From positions 1-64,000 of the forward strand of contig JAZNYG010000009.1 of NCBI GenBank assembly GCA_045594245.1: DNA of 64,000 nucleotides, read 5' to 3'. The notes under the pieces were generated by a model. It did not search any database, was not told the origin of the DNA, and worked only from the letters and a program-made list of their open reading frames with translations. Below are positions 34,915 to 43,648 of the stretch, one piece after another; position 1 is the stretch's first letter, and every line of letters begins with the position of its first letter. Source of the DNA: UBA1189 sp045594245 (GTDB taxonomy: Bacteria; Bacteroidota; Bacteroidia; Bacteroidales; Bacteroidaceae). Made by a program: the position numbers and the translations under genes.

Positions 34915-37470
34915 ATGATGAAAAAGTTATTTCTGTTATGTGCCGTTGCGTTGAGCCTCTTCTCATGTGCTCCCAACGAGGAATATATCGACCTGAGTGG
35001 TGTTTGGCAGTTCGCTCTTGATAGGGAGGGATTGGTGAAACCTGGCGATGCAATGAGTGATACGATAGTGCTTCCGGGCACTACCGATACCAACCGTAAG
35101 GGAGATGCTATAGCGTGGAAGGGTGAGACTACCCATCTCTCGCGCCCATACTCCTATAAGGGACGGGCGTGGTATCGCCGCACGGTGACCATCCCCGAAA
35201 AGTGGGCGGGCAAGAATGTCTACTTGACACTGGAGCGTACCAAGCCCTCTGAGGTGTATGTGGATGGCGTATTGGTAGGCTCGGCCAATAACATCTCTAC
35301 TCCCCAGCGATTTGATCTCACGGTTGCGCTCACTCCCGGCGTGCATGAACTGGCCATCATGGTCGACAATGGCAGTGGTGTGCCCTGGCAGGTATATGAC
35401 AGCAGCCATGCTTATACAGAGAATACGCAAACCAACTGGAACGGTATCATCGGTGAGATTGCTCTCACCACCTCACTGCCTGAGAAGGAGGCGATTCCCG
35501 TGCACCCGGCCTTCAAGGACTTCCACATCGAGGGACAGCAGTTCTTTGCGGGTGGTCATCCCATCTACCTCCGTGGCAGGCACGATGCGTGTGTATGGCC
35601 TCTGACAGGTCATGTGGCTATGGATGTGGACTCGTGGCGACACTATTTCAAAGTGTGCGAGGAGTATGGTCTAAATCACGTGCGTTTCCATTCGTGGTGT
35701 CCTCCCGAAGCGGCTTTCGTGGCTGCCGACGAGTATGGCATCTACCTGCAGCCCGAACTACCGTTCTGGGGCGACGTCAATCCCAAGGATACGGTGCTGA
35801 TGGATTTTCTCATGGCCGAGGGCGAGGCTATCATGCGTGAGTATGCCCATCATCCCTCGTTCCGCATGTTTGCGCTGGGCAACGAATTGCGTGGCAGCAT
35901 CCCCAAGATGACGGAGTTTATCGAGCACTTCCGCGCGATGGCTCCCGATAAGATATACACGCTCAGCTCCAACTACTATCTGGGCTATCAGGGTGTGAAG
36001 CCCGGTATGGACTTCTTCGTCACCTGCCGTGTAGGCGGTGAGGGATGGGGCAACTACGGCACCCATACACGCGGCTCCTTCTCCTTTGCCGATGCCGCCG
36101 ACGGAGGTATGATCAATCATTTCTATCCCAACACGCGGATGAACTTTGAAGAGGGATGTTCGCTTGCCGAGGTGCCCATCATCTCGCATGAGACGGCCCA
36201 GTTTCAGACCTACCCCAACTACGACGAGATAGCCAAATACACGGGCGTGCTCTATCCTTATAATATGGAGATCTTCCGCGACCGACTGGAGAAGGCGGGC
36301 ATGGCCGACCAGGCCAAGGCTTTCCACCAAGCCAGCGGTCAGTGGTCGCTACGCCTCTACAAGCAGGACATCGAGATGGACCTGCGCACACCGAATATGG
36401 CAGGATTCCAGCTGCTCGACCTGCAGGACTATCCGGGGCAGGGTAGTGCGTATGTAGGTATTCTCGATGCTTTCCTCGATACCAAGGGCATGTGCACTGC
36501 TGAGGAGTGGCGCGGATTCTGCGCTCCTGTGGTGCCCCTGCTCATTGCCGATAAGTTCTGCTACACCAACGATGAGGTGCTGCATGCCGATATCCAGATT
36601 GCCAACTATGGCGAGGAGAGTCTGAAGGGAAAGACCGTGACCTGGAGCCTTGGCGAAAAGAGCGGCGCTATCGTGGTGCCAACCGATGAGTTTGGACTCA
36701 TCGATGCCGGTGTGCTCGACATACCCTTGGCAGACTACCAGCAGGCCACTCAGCTGAAGCTGACACTGCAGGTCGAGGGGAATAAGGAGTGCAACACGTA
36801 TGACATCTGGGTATATCCTGCAAAGAACGATCTCGAAAAGCTGAAGGAGAAGGTTCTCATCACCCGCACCTTGACGGCCGATGTGGCCCATCGCCTCGAG
36901 AATGGCGAGTCGGTACTGCTCATGCCCGATGCCTCGGAGCAAACCGTGGGTGGACTCTTCCAAACCGACTACTGGAACTACCGCATGTTTAAGACCATCT
37001 CGGAGAACAACAATCGCCACGTCTCACCCGGCACACTGGGCATCCTCACCGATCCTGCGCACCCCCTCTTTGCCAGCTTCCCCACCGAGATGCATACCAA
37101 CTGGCAATGGTTCCCCGTGGTCAAGGCAAGCCACCCCTTCAAGTTGGACAATACGGCGGCCGACTACCGCCCCATCGTGCAGGTTATCGACAATATCGAG
37201 CGCAACCACAAGCTGGGCCTCGTATTTGAGTTTGCCGTGGGCAAGGGCAAGCTGCTCGTGGTGATGAGCGACCTGGAAAAGGCTGCTGAATATCCCGAGG
37301 GTGAGCAGTTCTACCTGAGTGTGCTCCGCTACATGACCTCGCAGCACTTTGCTCCGAAGACGGCTATCACCGTGGCCGACTTCCATCGTCTGATGACGAC
37401 ACCCGTGGTGGCTGGCGAGATAGGCAAGCTCAACAATATATCGCCCTATAAGGCTGAAGACTATAAATAA
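34915..37470 (+). CDS. GH2-family glycoside hydrolase lipoprotein
   Basis: A lipoprotein signal (LFLLCAVALSLFSC) is followed by the GH2 sugar-binding jelly roll (IDLSGVWQFALDREG; GRAWYRRTVTIPEKWAGKNV; LERTKPSEVYVDGVLVGS). The barrel follows, with RFHSWCPPEAAFVAADEYGI, the acid/base Glu in RMFALGNELRGS (about residue 321) and the probable nucleophile Glu in VPIISHETAQFQTYP (about 425). A long C-terminal part follows. It lies 27 bases after the GH27-like gene. Galactosidase or glucuronidase activity cannot be separated by sight. It probably works with the upstream enzyme on the same glycan. Confidence 0.88.
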   Translation: MMKKLFLLCAVALSLFSCAPNEEYIDLSGVWQFALDREGLVKPGDAMSDTIVLPGTTDTNRKGDAIAWKGETTHLSRPYSYKGRAWYRRTVTIPEKWAGKNVYLTLERTKPSEVYVDGVLVGSANNISTPQRFDLTVALTPGVHELAIMVDNGSGVPWQVYDSSHAYTENTQTNWNGIIGEIALTTSLPEKEAIPVHPAFKDFHIEGQQFFAGGHPIYLRGRHDACVWPLTGHVAMDVDSWRHYFKVCEEYGLNHVRFHSWCPPEAAFVAADEYGIYLQPELPFWGDVNPKDTVLMDFLMAEGEAIMREYAHHPSFRMFALGNELRGSIPKMTEFIEHFRAMAPDKIYTLSSNYYLGYQGVKPGMDFFVTCRVGGEGWGNYGTHTRGSFSFADAADGGMINHFYPNTRMNFEEGCSLAEVPIISHETAQFQTYPNYDEIAKYTGVLYPYNMEIFRDRLEKAGMADQAKAFHQASGQWSLRLYKQDIEMDLRTPNMAGFQLLDLQDYPGQGSAYVGILDAFLDTKGMCTAEEWRGFCAPVVPLLIADKFCYTNDEVLHADIQIANYGEESLKGKTVTWSLGEKSGAIVVPTDEFGLIDAGVLDIPLADYQQATQLKLTLQVEGNKECNTYDIWVYPAKNDLEKLKEKVLITRTLTADVAHRLENGESVLLMPDASEQTVGGLFQTDYWNYRMFKTISENNNRHVSPGTLGILTDPAHPLFASFPTEMHTNWQWFPVVKASHPFKLDNTAADYRPIVQVIDNIERNHKLGLVFEFAVGKGKLLVVMSDLEKAAEYPEGEQFYLSVLRYMTSQHFAPKTAITVADFHRLMTTPVVAGEIGKLNNISPYKAEDYK

Positions 37471-37495
37471 CTAACGACAATAAAACAAATCGACA

Positions 37496-39655
37496 ATGAG
37501 AAAACTGAGATTCTATGTAACGATGATGTTGGCCTGCGCCATCTTGGGCGTGAGAGCCGACGAAGGGATGTGGCTGCTCCAGATGATGGAGGAGCAATAT
37601 CTGGTCGACCAGATGAAGCAGCAGGGATTGCAACTCGAGGGTACCGATTTATATAATCCGGCAGGACCCTCAATCAAGGACGCTATAGGCATCTTTGGCG
37701 GTGGATGTACGGGTGAGATTGTCTCTGCAGAGGGACTCATTCTTACCAATCACCATTGCGGCTATGGCGCCATACAGCAACACAGCTCGGTAGAGCACGA
37801 TTACCTTACCGATGGCTTCTGGGCAATGACCCGCGCCGAGGAACTGCCTACTCCAGGCCTTGAGTTTACCTTTGTGGAAAGAATTGTTGACGTCACTGAT
37901 AAGGTTAATGCCCTTATCGCGAACGACAGCATCACCGAGGTAGAGGCATTGTCATATCAGTTCCTTGGCGAGATGGCCAGCGAGGAGCTCAAGGCCAGCG
38001 AGTACGATGGGAAACCGGGTATTGAGGCTATCGTCCGTCCTTTCTATGCCGGCAACCGCTACTACCTGTTCTTCCTGAAAGTATACTCTGACATACGTAT
38101 GGTAGCCGCACCTCCTTCATCGGTAGGTAAGTTTGGCGGTGAAACCGACAACTGGATGTGGCCGCGCCATACGGGCGACTTTTCCATGTTCCGCGTCTAT
38201 GCCGATTCAGAAGGTAATCCTGCCCTCTATAGCGAGGACAACGTACCCCTGAAGACTCCCAAGCATCTGAGTGTCTCCATCAAGGGATTGAGCGAAGGCG
38301 ACTATGCCATGGTGATGGGCTTCCCCGGCAGTACGCAGCGCTTCCTCACACGCAGTGAGATACAGCATCGTATGGATTGCCAGAACACTCCGCGTATCCA
38401 GGTGCGCGAGGCTCGTCAAGAGGTGCTCAAGCGTGAGATGGCAGCCAGCGACAAGGTGCGTATCCAATATGCCGGTAAGTATGCAAGCAGCAGTAACTAT
38501 TGGAAGAACTCTATTGGCATGAACAAGGCTATCATCGACAACAAGGTGCGTGAGGCCAAGACCGAGCAGGAAGCCCGCTTCGCCCGCTTTGCTGCCGAGA
38601 AGGGCAACGATGAGTATGCTGCCGTGGTGGCAAAGATTGATGAGCTGATGGCCAAGACATCTGCTGATGCTTATCTTCGTATGGCCTTTACAGAGACTTT
38701 CATGATGGGCATTGAGTTTGGTGCCCCATACCGCGTGATGGATAGCCTCAAGGTAGCACTTAAAGCGAAGGATAAGGAAGCGGTGGCCAAGTGGAGCGAT
38801 GAACTGCGCAGGTCCTATGCCCAGGTTCATAACAAGGATTACGACCATGAGGTCGACCGTAAGGTAGCCAAGGCCCTTTTTGCCCTTTATAAGGAGATGG
38901 ATATCGAGTTGCCCGCCTTCTATACGACCATTGACAAGGACTACAAAGGCGATATCGACCGCTATATCGATGCTATGTATGACAACTCCATCACTGCCAA
39001 TGAGCAGAACCTGGAGCGCTTCCTCAAGAAGCCTTCGGTAAAGGCTATCGATAAGGACCTCGCCACAGCATATTCACGCTGCAAGTGGGAGATGTATGCC
39101 CGTCTTAGTGCTGCCAGCGCTGCCGACCGCGATGAGCTGCAGCTGCTCCACAAGACCTACGTCCGTGGTCTCTGCGAGATGTATGCCCCCACGCCCAAGG
39201 CTCCCGATGCCAATTTCACCCTTCGCCTGACCTACGGTACGGTGAAGCCCTATAGCCCCAAGAATGGTGTCAGCTACGACTACTACACCACGCTGGAGGG
39301 AGTGATGGAAAAGGAAGATGCCACCAACCCCGAGTTTGTAGTGCCCGAGCGGCTCAAGCAGCTCTATGCCGCCAAGGATTATGGTCACTACGCCTTGAGC
39401 GATGGCCGTCTGCCGGTAAACTTTATCACCACCAATGATATCACCGGTGGCAATAGCGGTAGTCCCGTGATGAATGCCCATGGAGAACTTATCGGAGCTG
39501 CTTTCGATGGCAACTGGGAATCGCTGAGCGGTGACATCAACTTCGACAATGACAAGCAGCGTTGCATCGTGGTGGATATCCGCTATGTGCTCTTCATCCT
39601 TGAGAAGCTGGGTGGTTGCAAGCACCTCGTCGATGAGATGACTATCGTGGAGTAA
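37496..39655 (+). CDS. S46-family dipeptidyl peptidase (DPP7-like)
   Basis: The 719-residue exported protease has the S46 layout: signal peptide, DEGMWLLQMMEEQ, catalytic His in ILTNHHCGYGAIQQH, GGETDNWMWPRHTGDFSMF with the Asp, an inserted helical domain (about 250-570), and the nucleophile Ser in TGGNSGSPVMN. After the Ser, FDGNWE has Gly where acidic-specific DPP11 has Arg, which points to a DPP7-type preference for hydrophobic residues. That last point is from memory. It removes dipeptides from peptide N-termini in the periplasm. It follows the GH2 gene by 25 bases and ends at a strong terminator. Confidence 0.93.
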   Translation: MRKLRFYVTMMLACAILGVRADEGMWLLQMMEEQYLVDQMKQQGLQLEGTDLYNPAGPSIKDAIGIFGGGCTGEIVSAEGLILTNHHCGYGAIQQHSSVEHDYLTDGFWAMTRAEELPTPGLEFTFVERIVDVTDKVNALIANDSITEVEALSYQFLGEMASEELKASEYDGKPGIEAIVRPFYAGNRYYLFFLKVYSDIRMVAAPPSSVGKFGGETDNWMWPRHTGDFSMFRVYADSEGNPALYSEDNVPLKTPKHLSVSIKGLSEGDYAMVMGFPGSTQRFLTRSEIQHRMDCQNTPRIQVREARQEVLKREMAASDKVRIQYAGKYASSSNYWKNSIGMNKAIIDNKVREAKTEQEARFARFAAEKGNDEYAAVVAKIDELMAKTSADAYLRMAFTETFMMGIEFGAPYRVMDSLKVALKAKDKEAVAKWSDELRRSYAQVHNKDYDHEVDRKVAKALFALYKEMDIELPAFYTTIDKDYKGDIDRYIDAMYDNSITANEQNLERFLKKPSVKAIDKDLATAYSRCKWEMYARLSAASAADRDELQLLHKTYVRGLCEMYAPTPKAPDANFTLRLTYGTVKPYSPKNGVSYDYYTTLEGVMEKEDATNPEFVVPERLKQLYAAKDYGHYALSDGRLPVNFITTNDITGGNSGSPVMNAHGELIGAAFDGNWESLSGDINFDNDKQRCIVVDIRYVLFILEKLGGCKHLVDEMTIVE

Positions 39656-39689
39656 TCTCCACCCATGCAGTGTCAAGTGTGATAAAGAG

Positions 39690-39723
39690 AAAGAGGGTGT
39701 GCATTCGAATGCACACCCTCTTT
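39690..39723. terminator. Bidirectional terminator
   Basis: A perfect 34-base palindrome (AAAGAGGGTGTGCATT and its complement) with T runs on both strands lies between the converging S46 peptidase and LysO-like genes. Confidence 0.85.
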
Positions 39724-39750
39724 TCTTAATGTCATCAGCACGCCATACCC

Positions 39751-40680
39751 TTATATGGCGCAAAAGAAGGGTACAAGTAAGGGAACGCTGAGGTCGACAA
39801 CCAGCCCATGGAAAATGGCCGCTGGGACAAATTGTGTGCCACTGATGCGCGATATGGTGGGTAGGGTAGTGTCGGCAGTGGTGGCACCTCCTATGCTGAT
39901 GGGAGCCAGTGGTCCGAAGATACGGAGCAATAGTGGTGCAAAGAGCAGGGCTGTAATCTCACGTAGCACATTGTACATTAAAGCTACGGTGCCCAGCTCG
40001 ATACCACGCACCTCAGTGATGAGCATGCTTGAAAGGGAGTAGTAGCCGAATCCCGAACTTACAGCTAGCCAATCGGCGATACTGCGGTCGGTGAGCAGCA
40101 TAGCTGTAAGCAAGGCTCCCAGCCAAGTGCTTATGATTGTGATTACGGGCATCAATATATAGCCCTTCTTGATATGGCGGAAATTCTTGCGCAACTCCTC
40201 GTTTTGCCCGATGTTGAACCCTACACATACCAACAATAGGCACAGGCTATAGAAAGACGCACTGGAAGGAAGATAGGCATCTGCTCCCATATATCCCAGC
40301 ACACATCCGCCAGCAAAGCATACGAAAATGATGATACTCTCGTGCATTGTTGTCCACAATCCACGTAGACTGAACCGCGATGTGGTGGCGCGTTCTGCCT
40401 GTTGACGATTCTTGTGCCCCTTAGGTTGCATGCAGCGCCACAATAGTAGCGAACCTGCTCCGCAACATATCGTTGTGAGTAGGGTAATCAGTAGGGATTC
40501 TGCTCCCAATTTCCCTAAAGAGCTGACCAATACGTCATTGCCACCTACCTCTATACCTATTATTAAGAGCATGAGCCATATGGAAATGGTGAGCAATCTG
40601 CTCACCCATGCTTGTGGCCAGCGGCGCAGCAGGTAGCCCACCAATACACTGCCCCAGAGTATTAATAGTACAATTAGCAT
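39751..40680 (-). CDS. LysO-family (YbjE-like) exporter
   Basis: The 309-residue membrane protein begins LIVLLILWGSVLVGYLLRRW and contains the family motifs VCVGFNIGQNEELRKNF, VSSGFGYYSLSSMLITEVRG (re-entrant loop with YYSLSS) and GGATTADTTLPTISRISG. These match the LysO lysine exporter of E. coli in both halves. It would export lysine or an analogue. At 309 residues it is normal in length. No neighbouring lysine genes are present. Confidence 0.88.
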   Translation of the reverse strand: MLIVLLILWGSVLVGYLLRRWPQAWVSRLLTISIWLMLLIIGIEVGGNDVLVSSLGKLGAESLLITLLTTICCGAGSLLLWRCMQPKGHKNRQQAERATTSRFSLRGLWTTMHESIIIFVCFAGGCVLGYMGADAYLPSSASFYSLCLLLVCVGFNIGQNEELRKNFRHIKKGYILMPVITIISTWLGALLTAMLLTDRSIADWLAVSSGFGYYSLSSMLITEVRGIELGTVALMYNVLREITALLFAPLLLRIFGPLAPISIGGATTADTTLPTISRISGTQFVPAAIFHGLVVDLSVPLLVPFFCAI

Positions 40681-40821
40681 GAAGGTATAATTTAAGGTAG
40701 ATATTACATTTTTGATATGATAAACTACCTCAGTGCATTGTTCATTTTTTCACCTTTGTGGGGTAGCCATATATTTCTTGTTTTACCGATATATTAATTG
40801 TTCCCTATGTGTGTGAACTTT

Positions 40822-41217
40822 TTAACTGATACCTGCCAGCTCGATTTCAAATATCAAGGTCGAGTGTTTGGGTATACCCGCTACGCTCATAGCCCCGTAG
40901 CCCACTTCGGCTGGTACATAGATACGCCACTTGTCACCGACACACATTTGCGTGAGCGCTATTTGCCATCCCACAATAAGGTCGGCCAGTCGAAAGGCAT
41001 CGGGGTATCCCTGTGCCGTGTTGTCGTCAAATACTTTACCGTCAATGAGCATACCCTTGTAATATACCGATACGATACTCCGTATGGTAGCTTTGGACCC
41101 TTGCCCGGACTTGAGGATTTCGTATAATATGCCTTGTGCAGTCTTCTGTACACCCGCTTCTATTGCTTTCTTTTTCAAGAACTCAATATTCTCTTCTTTG
41201 TAGTTGCTCTTAGCCAT
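40822..41217 (-). CDS. FKBP-type peptidyl-prolyl isomerase
   Basis: The start at 41217 (MAKSNYKEENIEFLKKKAIE) is used because it follows a promoter; the open frame goes further. The 131-residue cytoplasmic protein carries a single FKBP domain: VYYKGMLIDGKVFDDN, LIVGWQIALTQMCVGDKWRI, YVPAEVGYG and a final HSTLIFEIELAGI. It has no signal peptide, unlike Mip-type isomerases. The divergent tRNA-Gly is about 107 bases away. Confidence 0.9.
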   Translation of the reverse strand: MAKSNYKEENIEFLKKKAIEAGVQKTAQGILYEILKSGQGSKATIRSIVSVYYKGMLIDGKVFDDNTAQGYPDAFRLADLIVGWQIALTQMCVGDKWRIYVPAEVGYGAMSVAGIPKHSTLIFEIELAGIS

Positions 41218-41237
41218 GATGTATATATATATGGTCA

Positions 41238-41269
41238 CGAAGATAGATATAAAAAATGAAAAAAAGAAA
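41238..41269 (-). promoter_or_regulatory. Promoter of the FKBP gene
   Basis: Minus strand: TTTC (41269-41266), 20 bases, TATCTTCG (41245-41238), one base off the -7 consensus. Confidence 0.55.
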
Positions 41270-41275
41270 CATTTC

Positions 41276-41307
41276 GTTGCATAATCCCGAAATAGTATGT
41301 AACTTCG
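41276..41307 (+). promoter_or_regulatory. Promoter of tRNA-Gly(CCC)
   Basis: GTTG (41276-41279), 20 bases, TAACTTCG (41300-41307), followed by the tRNA 17 bases on. Confidence 0.6.
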
Positions 41308-41323
41308 CACTACCAAATTCAAT

Positions 41324-41396
41324 GCGGCAGTAGCTCAGTTGGTAGAGCATCAGCTTCCCAAGCTGAGGGTCGCGGGTTCGAGCCCCGTTTGCCGCT
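41324..41396 (+). tRNA. tRNA-Gly (CCC)
   Basis: A 73-nt cloverleaf: acceptor GCGGCAG / TTGCCGC, D arm GCTCAGTTGGTAGAGC, anticodon loop TTCCCAA, TpsiC arm GGGTTCGAGCCCC. CCA is not encoded. A truncated integrase gene starts 129 bases downstream, so its 3' end has probably served as an integration site. Confidence 0.97.
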
Positions 41397-41402
41397 CTTG
41401 TT

Positions 41403-41446
41403 AAAGCTTTAATAGTCAACTTGCTACTATTAGAGCTTTCCTTTTT
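41403..41446 (+). terminator. Terminator after tRNA-Gly(CCC)
   Basis: Stem AAAGCT-T-TAATAGT / ACTATTA-G-AGCTTT, 9-base loop, then CCTTTTTG. Confidence 0.8.
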
Positions 41447-41524
41447 GAAATTTAGCTTGAAACTCGTGGATTTGTCTGTTTTACGGCCTTCATGTAAACC
41501 AGTATGTAAACCAGAAATTCAATC

Positions 41525-41797
41525 ATGAGTACCTCGTTTTCAGTAGTTTGTTACAGGTCAAAGACCTTAAAGAATGGTGAAAATCCGTTAATGTTGCAAG
41601 TTTCTAAGTATGGGAAGCGACATTATCAAAGTTTAGGCGTTTCCGTAAATCCAAAATTTTGGGATTTTAAGAAGAATAGGCTAAGGCCAAATTGTCTCCA
41701 CAAAGAGATTATCCAAAAAATTATTAACGACAAGTTAGCTGAGTTCCAAAACCGCATCTTGTGCATAATGCGCGTGTACGCCACGCGAGGAGGATAA
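41525..41797 (+). pseudogene. Truncated tyrosine-recombinase (phage integrase) gene, N-terminal arm-binding domain only
   Basis: The frame opens with ATG (MSTSFSVVCYRSKTLKNGEN) and reads PLMLQVSKYGKRHYQSLGVS, then NPKFWDFKKNRLRPNC and IIQKIINDKLAEFQNRIL. This is the arm-type DNA-binding domain and first helix of Bacteroidetes tyrosine integrases. The frame then runs into unrelated residues and stops at 90 aa, where the full gene would have about 400. The core-binding and catalytic domains (RHRY) are absent. It lies right after a tRNA, the normal site for such genes, so it is the scar of an integrative element. Confidence 0.75.
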
Positions 41798-41852
41798 ACA
41801 TAAGACAGTAACCCGCGCTGTGTCGGTTTCGAGTATGCACTATATATAGAGG

Positions 41853-41872
41853 CTTATTTTCGCGAAAATAAG
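41853..41872. repeat. Perfect 20-bp palindrome
   Basis: CTTATTTTCGCGAAAATAAG, with GTTTTTACC following two bases later. It may be a terminator or a protein-binding site. It sits in the middle of an imperfect inverted repeat (ATAAGACAGTAACCCGCGCTGT near 41800, and its rough complement at 41909-41933). Confidence 0.6.
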
Positions 41873-42002
41873 AGTTTTTACCATTCACTATTTTTTACCA
41901 TCGGGGGACAGCGCGTATATTAATTGTCTTATGTCTTTTGTCCTATTGCACTGTCAATAACTTTCGGGGATGGTGATATGGCAAAAAAAACATCCCGAAA
42001 AA

Positions 42003-42034
42003 CTTGCACCGCCACTTGCTTATATGTATATTTG
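42003..42034 (+). promoter_or_regulatory. Promoter of the Cys-rich TPR gene
   Basis: CTTG (42003-42006), 20 bases, TATATTTG (42027-42034), an exact -7 box. The leader to the ATG at 42165 is about 125 bases. The gap from the integrase scar to this promoter (41800-42000) holds inverted repeats but no gene. Confidence 0.65.
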
Positions 42035-42164
42035 CAGTACAGCTTAGTTCTACACCATAAGACCCTATTTGATAACTTATAACATCGCGTAACTCCTATA
42101 AGCAGTTGACACAATGAGCAGCATGCAATATATACCATAGTATTAAACATTATTCCCCAATATT

Positions 42165-42683
42165 ATGAGCACAAAAGAATACCCCTATGAGAACACCTTT
42201 GAATGGGTAGGTGACGGTAACAATCCCTACTGCCCAGGTCAAGAAATCTGCAAGAAAGAGTGCGACGAGAGTTGCCCTTTAGTATGCTACCAAAAAGCAC
42301 ACACGATGTACGGTCAAGGCAATGCCGATGAGACCTTGAAGTATCTGAGAAAGGCGATAGCCATTGTGCATGAATATAAGTACCATAAAGCATGGCTTGA
42401 CTATGGTGCCATCTGTTACAGGATAGGCAAGGGGGCGGATATGGAAGCCAAGCGGCATTTTTATCTCAACCAGTCTGTAGAGGGATTCCAAATAGCCTAT
42501 GGCATGTCAGAAGATCGACGCGATACGGCCCTTCTATGGATGGCCAAGGGCTTCAGGAAGATGGGTAAGTATGAAGAGGCGCTGAAGGCCTGCGACACCT
42601 ATGCAAGGCACTTTGGCGAAGAGGGTATTGCCGGGGAGAGAGCCAAGATACTGAAACTGTCGGGAGATACTCACACTCTCTGA
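42165..42683 (+). CDS. Small TPR-like protein with N-terminal Cys cluster
   Basis: The 172-residue cytoplasmic protein has an N-terminal cluster of five Cys (YCPGQEICKKECDESCPLVC) and then three TPR-like helical pairs: YQKAHTMYGQGNADETLKYL, YHKAWLDYGAICYRIGKG, and TALLWMAKGFRKMGKYEEAL. The Cys spacing could bind zinc or an iron-sulfur cluster. I know no family with this pairing. It stands alone after the integrase scar with its own promoter, so it may be a remaining cargo gene or a resident gene. A stem-loop lies about 107 bases past the stop. Confidence 0.7.
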   Translation: MSTKEYPYENTFEWVGDGNNPYCPGQEICKKECDESCPLVCYQKAHTMYGQGNADETLKYLRKAIAIVHEYKYHKAWLDYGAICYRIGKGADMEAKRHFYLNQSVEGFQIAYGMSEDRRDTALLWMAKGFRKMGKYEEALKACDTYARHFGEEGIAGERAKILKLSGDTHTL

Positions 42684-42790
42684 CCCCGAAGAGCTACAAG
42701 CCGAGATCGAAAAACCGGAAGGAGTTGTTCTTGTTGCAAAACAGGTGATTGGCGCAAGGCAAGAAACAGGACACTTAGAAATAAAACATC

Positions 42791-42819
42791 ACGGGAGCGC
42801 CCGAGTGGGCGGCTCCCGT
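42791..42819 (+). terminator. Stem-loop downstream of the Cys-rich gene
   Basis: ACGGGAGC-GCCC, loop GAGT, GGGC-G-GCTCCCGT. Strong GC stem but only a weak T-run (GTGTGTGC). Confidence 0.5.
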
Positions 42820-42850
42820 GTGTGCTATAGTGAGTGATGGAGTTTTGCTA

Positions 42851-43429
42851 TTACATGCTTGTCTTCACCATCACCTTCTTTCCATTCACGATGTAGATTC
42901 CCTTCTCTACATTCTCTACGCGGCGGCCGTGGAGGTCGTAAATTGTCAATTGTGCATTGTCAATTGTCAATTGCTCCACGCCCATCTCCTCGTCGGTGAG
43001 GGCTACGATGGTGCCGAACCTGCTCCAGGGCTTAGTAGCCTTGTAGCTCTCCAGTGCGCTGGCGGGCACGTGCAGGGTGGCCTGTCCGATATTGGATCCG
43101 TCGAAGGCACTAAGCTCTGTAGAGGGCACCGTCTCGGCATAGCAGTACATATCGGTGAGGCTGGTGCACTCACTGAAAGCAAAGCCTCCAATGTTCGTCA
43201 CGCTCTCGGGGATGTTGATGGCGGTGAGGCTGGTGCATCTAGAGAAAGCACCTTTTCCAATACTCGTCACGCTATACGCCACGCCGTCGTAGGTGACGAT
43301 GGTGGGGATGGTGATGTCGCCGGAGTACTTGGTACCGCTTGCCACCTCGGCCTCGCTTGTCTCAGCATTAAGGTTATACCAGATGCCGTCGATCTCGACT
43401 GCTTGAAAGCGAAAATGAGGGTAAATATG
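42851..43429 (-). pseudogene. 5'-truncated BspA-like leucine-rich-repeat surface protein
   Basis: The frame is open from a stop codon at 43432-43430 with no ATG before the first domain. The only starts are GTG codons inside the coding region, for example at 43345. It reads AVEIDGIWYNLNAETSEAEV, then PTIVTYDGVAYSVTSIGKGA, FSRCTSLTAINIPESVTNIG and FAFSECTSLTDMYCYA. This is one and a half BspA/LRR_5 repeats, followed by a C-terminal tail (YDLHGRRVENVEKGIYIVNG) of the sorting-domain type. Full-length relatives have a signal peptide and many more repeats. A 3' fragment left by deletion is the simplest reading. The tail includes a CAATTGACAAT-type repeat. Confidence 0.65.
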
Positions 43430-43532
43430 TTATAAAACATACCCGAATATTCGAATTGCAGTGCTGGGTATTTGTGGCTGCGATTTGCTCCTTGATGGTG
43501 GAAAACGTGGTGGAAAACTTTCTTGTCCCGGG

Positions 43533-43564
43533 CTTGCTTGGTATGGTTTTTGGGTGTACATTTG
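43533..43564 (+). promoter_or_regulatory. Promoter of the coiled-coil gene
   Basis: CTTG (43533-43536), 20 bases, TACATTTG (43557-43564), an exact -7 box. The leader is about 78 bases. Confidence 0.65.
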
Positions 43565-43648
43565 CAAGCGAAAGATGTGGCGGCGAAGTCGGTGTGTGCC
43601 CGCTATTGTCTAACCCGAATTATTAACTTAAAACTTTTCTTAAAACGT

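Noticed and set aside
42818..43435. Plus-strand open frame of 205 codons opposite the leucine-rich-repeat fragment
   Set aside because: The minus strand has the BspA pattern; the plus-strand translation is a low-complexity shadow.
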